NCBI RefSeq assembly: GCF_003994465.1 | Contig: NZ_RZNX01000001.1 | Location: 372,001 to 436,000, forward strand | DNA: 64,000 nucleotides | DNA from: Paenibacillus zeisoli | GTDB lineage: Bacteria; Bacillota; Bacilli; Paenibacillales; Paenibacillaceae | Direction of reading: 5' to 3' | Shown: piece by piece, positions 50,420 to 58,939 of the stretch | Numbering within the stretch: position 1 is the first letter of the stretch | Layout: each line of letters begins with the position of its first letter | Notes under the pieces: generated by a model | Databases searched by the model: none | Told to the model about the DNA's origin: nothing | The model's input: the letters and a program-made list of their open reading frames with translations, nothing else | Made by a program: the position numbers and the translations under genes

Positions 50420-52039
50420 ATGTTAAACAAAAAATTTATTTCATTAGCGCTGTTGTTAGCCATAGCTCTGGCCGGCTGCAGCTCTAACAGCAGTGATAGA
50501 TCTGATAATACGAATACGAAGAAGGCTGGCGAGCCGACTCAGGAGCTGGTTTATGCGACAGCCAAGGATATCAATGATATGAACCCACATCTTTACCAAG
50601 GATCGATGCCCGCTCAGGGAATGGTATATGAATCCCTGGTTGAGAATACGGCAGACGGGATTAAACCCGCGTTGGCGGAATCATGGGAAATTTCGAAGGA
50701 TGGGAAAACCTACACTTTCCATCTCAGAAAAAACGTAACTTTCCATGACGGTGCTCCCTTTAATGCGCAAGCCGTAAAGAAAAACATCGATGCCGTACAG
50801 AATAACGCATCGAAACATACCTGGATTAAGCTGTCTTCTAAGCTCGCAGTAACGAAAGTTATGGATGAGCATACCGTACAGTTGGTATTATCCGAGCCTT
50901 ACTATCCGACCTTACTTGAACTGTCCATGACTAGACCCTACGTCTTCCTATCTCCAAACGATTTTAGGAATGGCCAGACAAAAAATGGCGTTAACGGTTA
51001 TCATGGCACAGGTCCTTACAAATTAACGGAGCATAAGACCGATCAATATGCGATTTTTGAAGCGAACGAGAATTATTGGAAAGGCGCTCCACGTATAAAG
51101 AAAATAACGGCAAAGGTGCTTCCGACAGGAGAAACGACTTATTTAGCCCTGCAAAAAGGCGAAGTCAACTTTGTGTTTACAGACGATCGGGGAACGGACA
51201 GTGTAGATGTCGAAGCTATGAATACACTGGCCGATAGTGGAAAATATCAGATTGTCCGAAGCGAGCCGATGAATACGAAAATGATCGTTGCCAATAGCAG
51301 CAGATCGGTAAGCCCTGTAGCTGATAAAGCTGTTCGTGAGGCCATCTGGTATTCGATTGATAGAGGAACAATTAGCAAGGAACTCTTCAATGGAAAGGAG
51401 TCTCCTGCGGAAAGTTTGTTCTCCTCTAATGTCCATTATGCGAATGTCGACTTGAAGAAGAGAGGATATAACTTGGAAGAAGCCAAGAAGCTGCTAGATC
51501 ATGCCGGCTGGATTTTGAACAAAGGAGACGAGATCAGGAAGAAAGACAATCATGAATTAAAAATAAGTCTCTACTATGACGTCAACTCCTCCTCACAGAA
51601 AGCAGAAGCAGAAATGCTTCAGAACACGTTAACGAACATAGGTATCCATTTGGAGTTGTTTGGTGAGGAATCCACTTCAGTCGCAAAAAGAAGAGCAACG
51701 GGGGATTATGATTTACTGTTAAATCAAACCTGGGGTCTTGCCTACGATCCGCAAAGCACGATTGCCTCCTTTACCTCCCAAGCGGCATACTACCATACAA
51801 CTAGCGGAGTCACGAAAGCCGATGAGCTCTACAAAAAAATCGATGAAGTTATGATCATCTCTAATGAAGAGACACTCAGGTCTCTATATAAGGATATTCT
51901 AACGATCGTACATGATGAGGCCGTCTTTATTCCGATTACCAACGGTAGCGTGACGATTATCGCCCCGTCAAATTTAAAGGGTATTTCCTTCAAGCATACG
52001 CAATTCGAGCTTCCGTTCGAGAAGATGTATTTTGAATAA
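50420..52039 (+). CDS. cntA: CntA-like metallophore-binding lipoprotein
   Basis: This 539-residue SBP_bac_5 (nickel/dipeptide type) lipoprotein has the lipobox LAGC (signal about 1-20), DINDMNPHLYQGSMPAQGMV near the N terminus and VTFHDGAPFNAQAVKKNI of the family. It should capture the metal-loaded opine and pass it to CntBC. GGGAGGAA precedes the ATG. Confidence 0.9.
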   Translation: MLNKKFISLALLLAIALAGCSSNSSDRSDNTNTKKAGEPTQELVYATAKDINDMNPHLYQGSMPAQGMVYESLVENTADGIKPALAESWEISKDGKTYTFHLRKNVTFHDGAPFNAQAVKKNIDAVQNNASKHTWIKLSSKLAVTKVMDEHTVQLVLSEPYYPTLLELSMTRPYVFLSPNDFRNGQTKNGVNGYHGTGPYKLTEHKTDQYAIFEANENYWKGAPRIKKITAKVLPTGETTYLALQKGEVNFVFTDDRGTDSVDVEAMNTLADSGKYQIVRSEPMNTKMIVANSSRSVSPVADKAVREAIWYSIDRGTISKELFNGKESPAESLFSSNVHYANVDLKKRGYNLEEAKKLLDHAGWILNKGDEIRKKDNHELKISLYYDVNSSSQKAEAEMLQNTLTNIGIHLELFGEESTSVAKRRATGDYDLLLNQTWGLAYDPQSTIASFTSQAAYYHTTSGVTKADELYKKIDEVMIISNEETLRSLYKDILTIVHDEAVFIPITNGSVTIIAPSNLKGISFKHTQFELPFEKMYFE

Positions 52040-52040
52040 A

Positions 52041-52973
52041 ATGAGTAGGTATATTCTCAGAAGATCTTTACTCGCAATTCCACTATTGCTCGTTATTTCT
52101 TTTATAACGTTTGTTCTAAATATTCTTTCCCCTATGGATCCGGCTGAGGTTGTGCTTCACGCGCAAGGCGTTCCCCAAATTACGGAAGATTTGCTGGCAG
52201 AGACAAGAACGGCTCTTGGAATGGATCAACCGCTATTTATTCGATATTTGAATTGGATGCTCTCGTGTTTGCAGCTGGATTTCGGCAACTCGTATGTCAC
52301 GGGCAAGCCGGTGTGGTCCATGCTTGGGCCCGCATTCTTGAATTCGCTTAAGCTCACCGTCATTTCAGCCGTTACGGTTATCGTACTTTCCATTGGTCTT
52401 GGTATCATTTGCGCGCTGACAGAAGGGAGATGGGTAGACAAGTCGATTAGAGGGATTGCCTTTTTCCTGACTTCCATGCCTTCCTATTTGCTTGCAGCCC
52501 TTTTAGTCTGGTACTTCTCTGTTAAACTCGACTGGCTTCCCACAAACGGGATAGACTCCGTTCAAAGTTATATTTTACCCGTTAGCGTCATCACAATAAG
52601 CTACGCGGGAATCTATTTCCGGATTGTCAGAAGCTCAATGCTTAATCATTTGAATGAGGATTATGTTCTATACGGTAGAGCCTGCGGGTTGCCCGAAATC
52701 CGAATCACGATGCGCCTTTTGAGAAATTCTTTACAGGTAGCTGTCTCTATCTTTTTCATGGCCATTCCAATTATTCTGGGGAGCACGGTCGTTATAGAGA
52801 ATCTATTTGCTTGGCCCGGTCTAGGCATGCTTAGCGTCAAAAGCATTCTAAGCAGAGACTTCTCAATCATCCAAGCGTACGTGCTTGTATTGGCGGCGGC
52901 CTTTATTGCAGTCAACACTTTTTCGGACGTGATCAATACATTGTTAAATCCTAAATTAAGGGAAGATTCCTAA
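52041..52973 (+). CDS. cntB: CntB-like ABC permease
   Basis: This 310-residue permease of the DppB/OppB/NikB type has six predicted helices and the EAA loop (LYGRACGLPEIRITMRLLRN). Its start at ATG directly after the cntA stop has a weak ribosome site, so it is probably coupled to cntA translation; TTG at 52032 is an alternative. It pairs with the next permease. Confidence 0.9.
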   Translation: MSRYILRRSLLAIPLLLVISFITFVLNILSPMDPAEVVLHAQGVPQITEDLLAETRTALGMDQPLFIRYLNWMLSCLQLDFGNSYVTGKPVWSMLGPAFLNSLKLTVISAVTVIVLSIGLGIICALTEGRWVDKSIRGIAFFLTSMPSYLLAALLVWYFSVKLDWLPTNGIDSVQSYILPVSVITISYAGIYFRIVRSSMLNHLNEDYVLYGRACGLPEIRITMRLLRNSLQVAVSIFFMAIPIILGSTVVIENLFAWPGLGMLSVKSILSRDFSIIQAYVLVLAAAFIAVNTFSDVINTLLNPKLREDS

Positions 52974-53863
52974 TGAACCGAATCCATTATCTTTTTAAAG
53001 ACAGGCTGGCTTTATTCTCTTTCCTCCTTATAACAACTACTTTATTAGTTGGGATATTCGCGCCATGGGTAGCCCCAAACGATCCGCAAGAGGTTCATAT
53101 GAATCTGAGGTTCGCCTCTGTGTCCTGGAAATATCTGCTTGGCAATGATCACTTAGGACGCTGTGTTCTATCACGATTAATATACGGAATCAGGCCAAGC
53201 GTGCTCTGGGTACTGATTACGCTCGCGATCTCGGTAGGAATTGGCGCGGTGGTGGGCTTTGTAGCAGGGTATTTCAAAGAAAAAACCGATGCTTTTCTAA
53301 TGAGGATCTGCGATATCATGTTTTCTTTTCCGGGATATGTCATGACCCTGGCGATTATCGGTGTACTCGGTGTAGGGATTGAGAATATTCTTCTTGCCTT
53401 TGTGCTGATAAAGTGGGCTTGGTTTGCACGTATCATTCGTACATCGGTTATACAGCACTCTAATGCAGAATATGTAAAGTTCTCCAAGGCTCTCGGTACA
53501 AGCAGCTTCAAAATTATGCGGATGCATATCCTACCCGTAACACTACCCGACATCATAGTAACGTCCAGCAGTTCCTTTAGTTCCATGGTGCTGCAAATAT
53601 CAGGTTTTTCTTTTCTTGGATTAGGGGTTCAAGCGCCCCATGCGGAATGGGGGATGATGTTGAATGAAGCTAGACAAGTTATGTTCTCAAGACCCGAAGT
53701 CATGTTGGCACCCGGGATAACAACCATTATTTTCGTATCCGCCGTCAATTTCTTTACCGATGCCCTTCAAATTGCATTGGATCCTAAACTAACGCCCATT
53801 GGGAGAGAGCACAGAAAAGGACTAAAGCAGAGAGCAAATCTGCATAGGGGAGAGGTGGCGTAA
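52973..53863 (+). CDS. cntC: CntC-like ABC permease
   Basis: This 296-residue permease is of the DppC/NikC type, with an N-terminal helix, then five helices and the EAA loop (YVKFSKALGTSSFKIMRMHILP). LGNDHLGRCVLSRLIYGIRPS near residue 60 is the usual family motif. It shares one base with cntB (TAATG). Confidence 0.9.
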   Translation: MNRIHYLFKDRLALFSFLLITTTLLVGIFAPWVAPNDPQEVHMNLRFASVSWKYLLGNDHLGRCVLSRLIYGIRPSVLWVLITLAISVGIGAVVGFVAGYFKEKTDAFLMRICDIMFSFPGYVMTLAIIGVLGVGIENILLAFVLIKWAWFARIIRTSVIQHSNAEYVKFSKALGTSSFKIMRMHILPVTLPDIIVTSSSSFSSMVLQISGFSFLGLGVQAPHAEWGMMLNEARQVMFSRPEVMLAPGITTIIFVSAVNFFTDALQIALDPKLTPIGREHRKGLKQRANLHRGEVA

Positions 53864-53870
53864 GTCGAAC

Positions 53871-54692
53871 ATGAGCATTCTACTGATATCGAAATTACGA
53901 ATTTGGGATGGCAGCACCGGAAAGGTAATCATTCCGGCTATTTCATTCGAGCTTAACTCGGGAAGCTGCTTGGCTATCGTTGGCGAAAGCGGCAGCGGCA
54001 AGTCCCTAACATGCAGAGCGATATTGAGATTAAACCAAAGGAACATTCGCCAATCCGGCGAGATTGTATTTCAAGGTGAACGTATAGATCGGTTAGCAGA
54101 AAATGAAATGAGGCGAAGAAGAGGAAAGCAGCTTTACATGATTCCTCAGAACGGAATGCGTGCCTTCGATCCAACAAGTGTAATCGGCGTTCATTTAAGG
54201 GATACGCTGGTTCACCATTTTGGCTGGAACCGAAGTGAAATCGTTGAGAAAATGAAGTTGGCCATGCAAAGCGTAAGACTTAAGGACCCCGTTGGAATCA
54301 TGAACAAGTATCCTCATCAGATGTCAGGGGGAATGCTTCAGCGGGTTATGATCAGTTTGGCTATCGTATTAGAACCGGACATTATCATCGCGGATGAACC
54401 AACATCAGCCTTGGATACCGTCTCCAAATATGAGGTGATAGAACAGTTCTGTCGATTAAGAGAGAAGATGGGATGCTCCATGATTTTTGTTTCCCATGAT
54501 TTAGGTGTTGTCAGAAAGATAGCTGATGAGATTGTTGTAATGAGAGACGGCAACATTGTCGAACGTGGAGAAGCATCGGTTTTGTTCGCTAAACCCCAGC
54601 ATGAATATACCCGGCATTTAGTAGCTTCGCATGCAGGGATTCATGAACATTTCAATAGAGTAATAGGAGGGCCTGCCTATGTTAGTCGTTGA
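53871..54692 (+). CDS. cntD: CntD-like ABC ATPase
   Basis: This 273-residue ATPase has Walker A GESGSGKS (about 37-44), signature MSGGMLQRVMIS and Walker B IIIADEPTSALD, as in DppD/NikD. It powers metallophore uptake together with CntF. It overlaps cntF by 14 bases. Confidence 0.9.
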   Translation: MSILLISKLRIWDGSTGKVIIPAISFELNSGSCLAIVGESGSGKSLTCRAILRLNQRNIRQSGEIVFQGERIDRLAENEMRRRRGKQLYMIPQNGMRAFDPTSVIGVHLRDTLVHHFGWNRSEIVEKMKLAMQSVRLKDPVGIMNKYPHQMSGGMLQRVMISLAIVLEPDIIIADEPTSALDTVSKYEVIEQFCRLREKMGCSMIFVSHDLGVVRKIADEIVVMRDGNIVERGEASVLFAKPQHEYTRHLVASHAGIHEHFNRVIGGPAYVSR

Positions 54693-55422
54693 TCAGGTCA
54701 ATAAATACTACAGAAAAGGCGGTATGTTCTCTCGCGAAAGGCAGCAAGTTCTAAATAACATTAACTTTCAATACAACCTAGGCGAATGCCTGGGTATCAT
54801 TGGGGAAAGCGGTTGTGGCAAGTCCACGCTAGGCAGACTGCTGCTTGGAATTGAGAAGCCCGAGAGCGGGTCTATCTTGTTGCACGGCGAGGAGCTAGTA
54901 AAGAAAGGTACTGGAAAAGTAGCGATGAGCGCTGTTTTTCAGGATTATACCTCATCGATAAATCCATTTTTCACAGTTGAACAGGCCATAATGGAAGCTT
55001 TAAATATGAAACCAGGCAAGCGAAAGTTAAAGGCAAGCAAGGTCGATTATTACTTGCAGCATGTAGGTTTGGAGCTGTCTTGCCGCAATAAATATCCGCA
55101 TGAGTTATCTGGAGGCCAAGTTCAGAGAGTGTGCATAGCAAGAGCGATCGCGACGGAGTCTCCCTGTATTCTTCTGGATGAAGCAATTAGTTCCCTGGAT
55201 GGATCGGTGCAGATACAAATCCTGGAACTACTCAAAAAACTAAAGGATAGGGACAAGCTCGGTTATATATTTATAACCCATGATATCCAGTCAGCAGCTT
55301 ATCTATGTAATAGAGTCATGATTATGAGAAACGGTGAAATTGAAGAAATAGTTAATATCGAACACTTAAAGGATGTTCAATCCCCGTATGCCAGGAAGAT
55401 GTTAGAGATGATTATGGCTTAA
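54679..55422 (+). CDS. cntF: CntF-like ABC ATPase
   Basis: This 247-residue ATPase has Walker A GESGCGKST, signature LSGGQVQRVCIA and Walker B ILLDEAISSLD (the usual DEP is DEA here, a small change that some functional members carry). It is the second ATPase of the uptake complex, of NikE/DppF type. Confidence 0.9.
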   Translation: MLVVDQVNKYYRKGGMFSRERQQVLNNINFQYNLGECLGIIGESGCGKSTLGRLLLGIEKPESGSILLHGEELVKKGTGKVAMSAVFQDYTSSINPFFTVEQAIMEALNMKPGKRKLKASKVDYYLQHVGLELSCRNKYPHELSGGQVQRVCIARAIATESPCILLDEAISSLDGSVQIQILELLKKLKDRDKLGYIFITHDIQSAAYLCNRVMIMRNGEIEEIVNIEHLKDVQSPYARKMLEMIMA

Positions 55423-55450
55423 CGCGGTATTACTGGGAGGAGGATAAGGA

Positions 55451-56653
55451 TTGAAAGGTGCTTTAGCTTGGCCATTTATGCGACTATATCTACTAACCCT
55501 TTTGTATTTCAGCGCAAATTCTATACTTAACGTTTATATCCCCTTAAAGGGAGATTCTTTAGGAGCCAGCAATACCGAAATCGGAATCATCATGGGAGCT
55601 TACTTATTTACAACAATGTTGTTCCGGCCGTGGGCAGGTTACATGATTCAACGAAAAGGTCCTGTTCCGGTGCTGCGAGCAATTATCGCTATTAACGGAC
55701 TGGCACTTCTTTTATATACTTTTACCGGCATGGAGGGCTATTTTTTCGCAAGAGTGATGCAGGGGGGATGTACGGCTTTCTTCTCGATGGCTTTACAATT
55801 GGGCATTATCGATGCTTTGTCGGACAAGGAACGCTCGCAAGGAATATCTCTGTATTCTTTATTTGCTACCATTCCCAATATAATTGGACCCTTAATAGCA
55901 ATAGGAATTTGGCAGTCCGGGGAAATGAATTTTTTTGCCATTGCGATGCTTACCGTCGTAATATTTACGACAATTGCTGGCTTTAGCATTCGAATAGACC
56001 ACTCTAAACCTTCGACACCCGGAACAGAATTGCAGAGGCAATCGTTTTTACAATCTTTTAGTAAGCTGTATAAGAACCCTGATTTATTCAGATGCAGCCT
56101 CCTTATGTTACTCGCATCCCTGGTATTTGGAGCTATGTCCACCTTTCTTCCTCTATATGCCGCAGAAATTCCTGATAGCAACGCAGCGATCTACCTCTCC
56201 ATCCAGGCATGCACACTTGTGGCAGCAAGATTTTTTCTACGTAAAAAGATCCCTTCGAATGGAAAATGGCATTCTGGATATGTCATGACGATCATGCTAT
56301 TTATAGCTCTTTCATCGCTTAGTATCAGCTTAAGCGGTTATGTCTGGGGAGGGCTCGTCTTGTTTTATTTTAGTTCGTGTTTATTGGGAATCGCTCAAGG
56401 TCTGCTATACCCCACGTTAACGACCTATCTATCCTTCGTACTTCCACAACAAGGTCGTAATGTTCTTCTGGGTTTATTCATTGCAACGGCGGATTTGGGA
56501 GTTTCTATGGGAGGAGCTATTATGGGCCCGGTAGCGGATATTACCTCTTATTCCGTTATGTATTTGATTTGTGCCTTTCTCGGCATAGTTACTACAGCAC
56601 TTGCCTATGATCGCCGGGAAATTGTTGTGCTTAGAAATTCAAATATGGAATAA
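55451..56653 (+). CDS. cntE: CntE-like MFS metallophore exporter
   Basis: This 400-residue MFS protein with twelve predicted helices has motif A-like GYMIQRKGPVPVLR after helix 2. In S. aureus CntE exports newly made staphylopine. The gene is last in the operon, as in staphylococci (cntKLMABCDFE). The start is TTG, after GGGAGGAGG. Confidence 0.85.
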   Translation: MKGALAWPFMRLYLLTLLYFSANSILNVYIPLKGDSLGASNTEIGIIMGAYLFTTMLFRPWAGYMIQRKGPVPVLRAIIAINGLALLLYTFTGMEGYFFARVMQGGCTAFFSMALQLGIIDALSDKERSQGISLYSLFATIPNIIGPLIAIGIWQSGEMNFFAIAMLTVVIFTTIAGFSIRIDHSKPSTPGTELQRQSFLQSFSKLYKNPDLFRCSLLMLLASLVFGAMSTFLPLYAAEIPDSNAAIYLSIQACTLVAARFFLRKKIPSNGKWHSGYVMTIMLFIALSSLSISLSGYVWGGLVLFYFSSCLLGIAQGLLYPTLTTYLSFVLPQQGRNVLLGLFIATADLGVSMGGAIMGPVADITSYSVMYLICAFLGIVTTALAYDRREIVVLRNSNME

Positions 56654-56689
56654 TGTAATGGGAACTAAAAGAGGAAAATAATTCTATAA

Positions 56690-57148
56690 ATGCGAAATGA
56701 GTTGAAAAATATGGACATAAGAAACTTCTCAAAAGCAGACTTACATTTATGTGTTGACCTATTTATTAGTGTGTTCAACCAGGAACCATGGAATGATGAA
56801 TGGTCTAGAGAATATGCCGAGCAGTACTTAAATGACTATATTAAAGCTTCTGGCTTTAGGGGTTACATTGCTGAAGATGCAGCTGGTATTAAAGGGTTTA
56901 TTGTTGGAGTTCGCAAGAAATGGTGGAGCGGGGATGAATTCTTTATAAATGAAATGTGTGTGGATACCACTTGTCAAAGAAGTGGGGTTGGGACACAACT
57001 GATAAATTATTTGCAAGAGAATATGAAATCAGAAGGCATTGATCGCATAACCTTGCTAACCAATAGAGGGATAGCAGCAGAACAATTTTATAAGAAGAAT
57101 GGCTTTATTGAAATAGAAAGATTGATATTTATGAATAAGGAGTTATGA
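56690..57148 (+). CDS. GNAT family N-acetyltransferase
   Basis: This 152-residue acetyltransferase has the acetyl-CoA loop QRSGVGTQLINYLQ (about 104-117) and AAEQFYKKNGFIEIERLIF at the C terminus. It resembles AAC(6')-type or small-molecule acetyltransferases. It follows the cnt operon by 36 bases but has a different base composition, so linkage is uncertain. ATG at 56711 is an alternative start. Confidence 0.75.
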   Translation: MRNELKNMDIRNFSKADLHLCVDLFISVFNQEPWNDEWSREYAEQYLNDYIKASGFRGYIAEDAAGIKGFIVGVRKKWWSGDEFFINEMCVDTTCQRSGVGTQLINYLQENMKSEGIDRITLLTNRGIAAEQFYKKNGFIEIERLIFMNKEL

Positions 57149-57222
57149 GTAGATTTCTACCAATTTGTCCTATATTGTAGTTAATATACATATCCCTCAT
57201 GAACAAAGGAGAACTGTTGAAA

Positions 57223-57798
57223 ATGAGAAAACTTGTTCTATTCTTGCACGCATCGCTAGACGGTTTTGTAGAAGGACCGAACGGTGAAATGGACATTGGC
57301 TGGGTTGCCTACGATGCTGATTTAGAGAAACACGCGAAAGAAATTCTGAGTACTGCCGACACTGTCATTTGGGGACGCGGAACTTATCAGATGATGCACA
57401 GTTACTGGCCGTCTGTACCTTCGGACCCATCAGCTTCGCAGCATGAAAGGGATCATGCCGAGTGGATCGAAAAGACAACCAAAATCGTTTTCTCCACGAC
57501 GCTGGAGAAAGTCGAATGGAACAACTCCAGACTGGTGAAAGAAGATGTAGAGGAAGAGATTAAGAAGCTCAAACAGCAGCCAGGCAAGGATATGGTCATT
57601 CTGGGCAGCCCTAGGCTCGCACACTACCTGATGCAGCTTGATTTAATAGATGAGTATAAAATTACCGTATCTCCCGTCCTGATCGGCAGCGGATTGCCAT
57701 TATTCCAAGGTATCAAGGAGAAGATCAGTCTTAAACTTATCGACAATAAGACGTTTGATTCTGGAGCCATTGGCCTCGTGTACCAGACGGTTAGATGA
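57223..57798 (+). CDS. Dihydrofolate reductase-like RibD C-terminal protein
   Basis: This 191-residue stand-alone RibD-C domain protein has MRKLVLFLHASLDGFVEG, TVIWGRGTYQMMHSYWP and the nucleotide site KDMVILGSPRLAHYLM. It is a likely NADPH-dependent reductase of unknown substrate, of the same family as the cassette gene at 10263 but not a close copy. ATG at 57223 lies 10 bases after AAAGGAG. Confidence 0.75.
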   Translation: MRKLVLFLHASLDGFVEGPNGEMDIGWVAYDADLEKHAKEILSTADTVIWGRGTYQMMHSYWPSVPSDPSASQHERDHAEWIEKTTKIVFSTTLEKVEWNNSRLVKEDVEEEIKKLKQQPGKDMVILGSPRLAHYLMQLDLIDEYKITVSPVLIGSGLPLFQGIKEKISLKLIDNKTFDSGAIGLVYQTVR

Positions 57799-57837
57799 CC
57801 TTGTCTCAATCCATCAATTTATTTCTGGAGGATATTT

Positions 57838-58146
57838 ATGAACCAACGCTTTCGAATTACGAGATCCATGCAGCCAAAAGCTGGTGTTCAAGGGATTACA
57901 TTGGAGGAATGCCAAGCTTACTTCTCATCTAAAGCTAATTTTGCTTACCAGACGGTGCTGACCGTGAAGGGGAAGGAGAGCACCATGTCTATAGATGGGG
58001 ATTTCTTTATGTGGAAACATGGAGAGGCTCTCATTCCATTCAGACACTATATGGGGGATTTGTATGTAGCCGTCTCCCATCAAGAAATCGTGCCCCTCAT
58101 GATGGAAATTGCAACTGATCTTCGGGCAGATATGGTAGAAGGGTAA
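57838..58146 (+). CDS. Hypothetical protein, 102 residues
   Basis: I do not recognise this family. The protein is soluble, with a helical N-terminal half (GITLEECQAYFSSKANFAYQ) and a beta-like centre (MSIDGDFFMWKHGEALIPFRHYMGDLYVAVS). CTGGAGG precedes the ATG. It follows the DHFR-like gene by 39 bases and may be co-transcribed with it. Terminator-like hairpins follow. Confidence 0.55.
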   Translation: MNQRFRITRSMQPKAGVQGITLEECQAYFSSKANFAYQTVLTVKGKESTMSIDGDFFMWKHGEALIPFRHYMGDLYVAVSHQEIVPLMMEIATDLRADMVEG

Positions 58147-58189
58147 TGGGCTATTTCGGAAGTTTCATGTGACAATATACTAACTTAAT

Positions 58190-58213
58190 GCTGCGCAGCT
58201 GTGCGGCTTTTTG
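58190..58213 (+). terminator. Terminator after the 102-residue gene
   Basis: GCTGCGCA-GC-TGTGCGGC (with G-U pairs) is followed by TTTTTG. A second, weaker hairpin (AAGCCC at 58254 with GGGCTT) lies further on, possibly a second terminator. Confidence 0.65.
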
Positions 58214-58336
58214 TGTTGTTAAAGAGAGAATATGGGTAAAGATTATTTAGGAGAAGCCCCGTTTTAACGGGCTTATTCTATATACTCCCGTGGTCCAAGG
58301 GAAATACGAGTCACTTTGAAGGGCGTTGTTGTTCTG

Positions 58337-58380
58337 TTGACAGTAGAATTTCAACGTAATATATTTAGCCAGCTAAATAT
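58337..58380 (+). promoter_or_regulatory. marR promoter with perfect palindromic operator
   Basis: TTGACA (58337-58342), 17 bases and TATATT (58360-58365) overlap the perfect palindrome ATATTTAGC-CA-GCTAAATAT (58361-58380), so a repressor bound there would cover the -10 box. Confidence 0.75.
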
Positions 58381-58408
58381 TATTCGTGACTACTGAGGAG
58401 AAATATTA

Positions 58409-58834
58409 ATGACAGATACGGTGGACTGCGATATTCGCCAGTCGTTAGATCGAATTTCCTCCCAAATGCGTCGAGATTATAGCGAGTCTCTTAGGGAACT
58501 TAATATTTATGTTGGCCAAGAGAATTTACTTTACCGCTTGTGGTTAGGCGATGGGGTTACACAGATGCAACTGTGTGAACACCTAAAATGCGAGCCACCT
58601 ACGGTAACCAATATGGTTAAATCCCTTGAGCAGAACGGATTTATTTACCGTGAACGTGATACACATGATGCAAGGATTATGCGAATTTTTCTAACTGACA
58701 AAGGTAAGGAACTTGAGAAACCAGTGGAAATCAAGTGGAAGCAGCAGCAAGAAAAACTACTGGATTCCATTTTACCCGAAGAGCGATTATTATTAAGGCG
58801 GCTTTTGAAGCAAATAGAGAGCAACTTATTATAA
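58409..58834 (+). CDS. MarR family repressor of the DHA2 exporter
   Basis: This 141-residue MarR protein has the helix-turn-helix MQLCEHLKCEPPTVTNMVKSL and the wing ERDTHDARIMRIFLTDKGKEL, with a helical dimerisation domain. The TTAGC-type dyads before it and before the exporter gene make autorepression and control of the exporter very likely. GAGGAGAAAT precedes the ATG. Confidence 0.9.
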   Translation: MTDTVDCDIRQSLDRISSQMRRDYSESLRELNIYVGQENLLYRLWLGDGVTQMQLCEHLKCEPPTVTNMVKSLEQNGFIYRERDTHDARIMRIFLTDKGKELEKPVEIKWKQQQEKLLDSILPEERLLLRRLLKQIESNLL

Positions 58835-58849
58835 AGTTTCTCTCACCTA

Positions 58850-58886
58850 TATACTTAGCAGGCTAATATTTAGCCCGCTAAGTATA
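58850..58886. promoter_or_regulatory. Compound operator before the exporter gene
   Basis: The outer dyad TATACTTAGC (58850-58859) / GCTAAGTATA (58877-58886) encloses an inner dyad GGCTAA-TAT-TTAGCC (58861-58875). Both carry the TTAGC half site present at the marR promoter. Confidence 0.7.
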
Positions 58887-58939
58887 CATCGAGTATTTAT
58901 CGCAATAATCGATTATTTCATATACGAGGAGATATAGAA

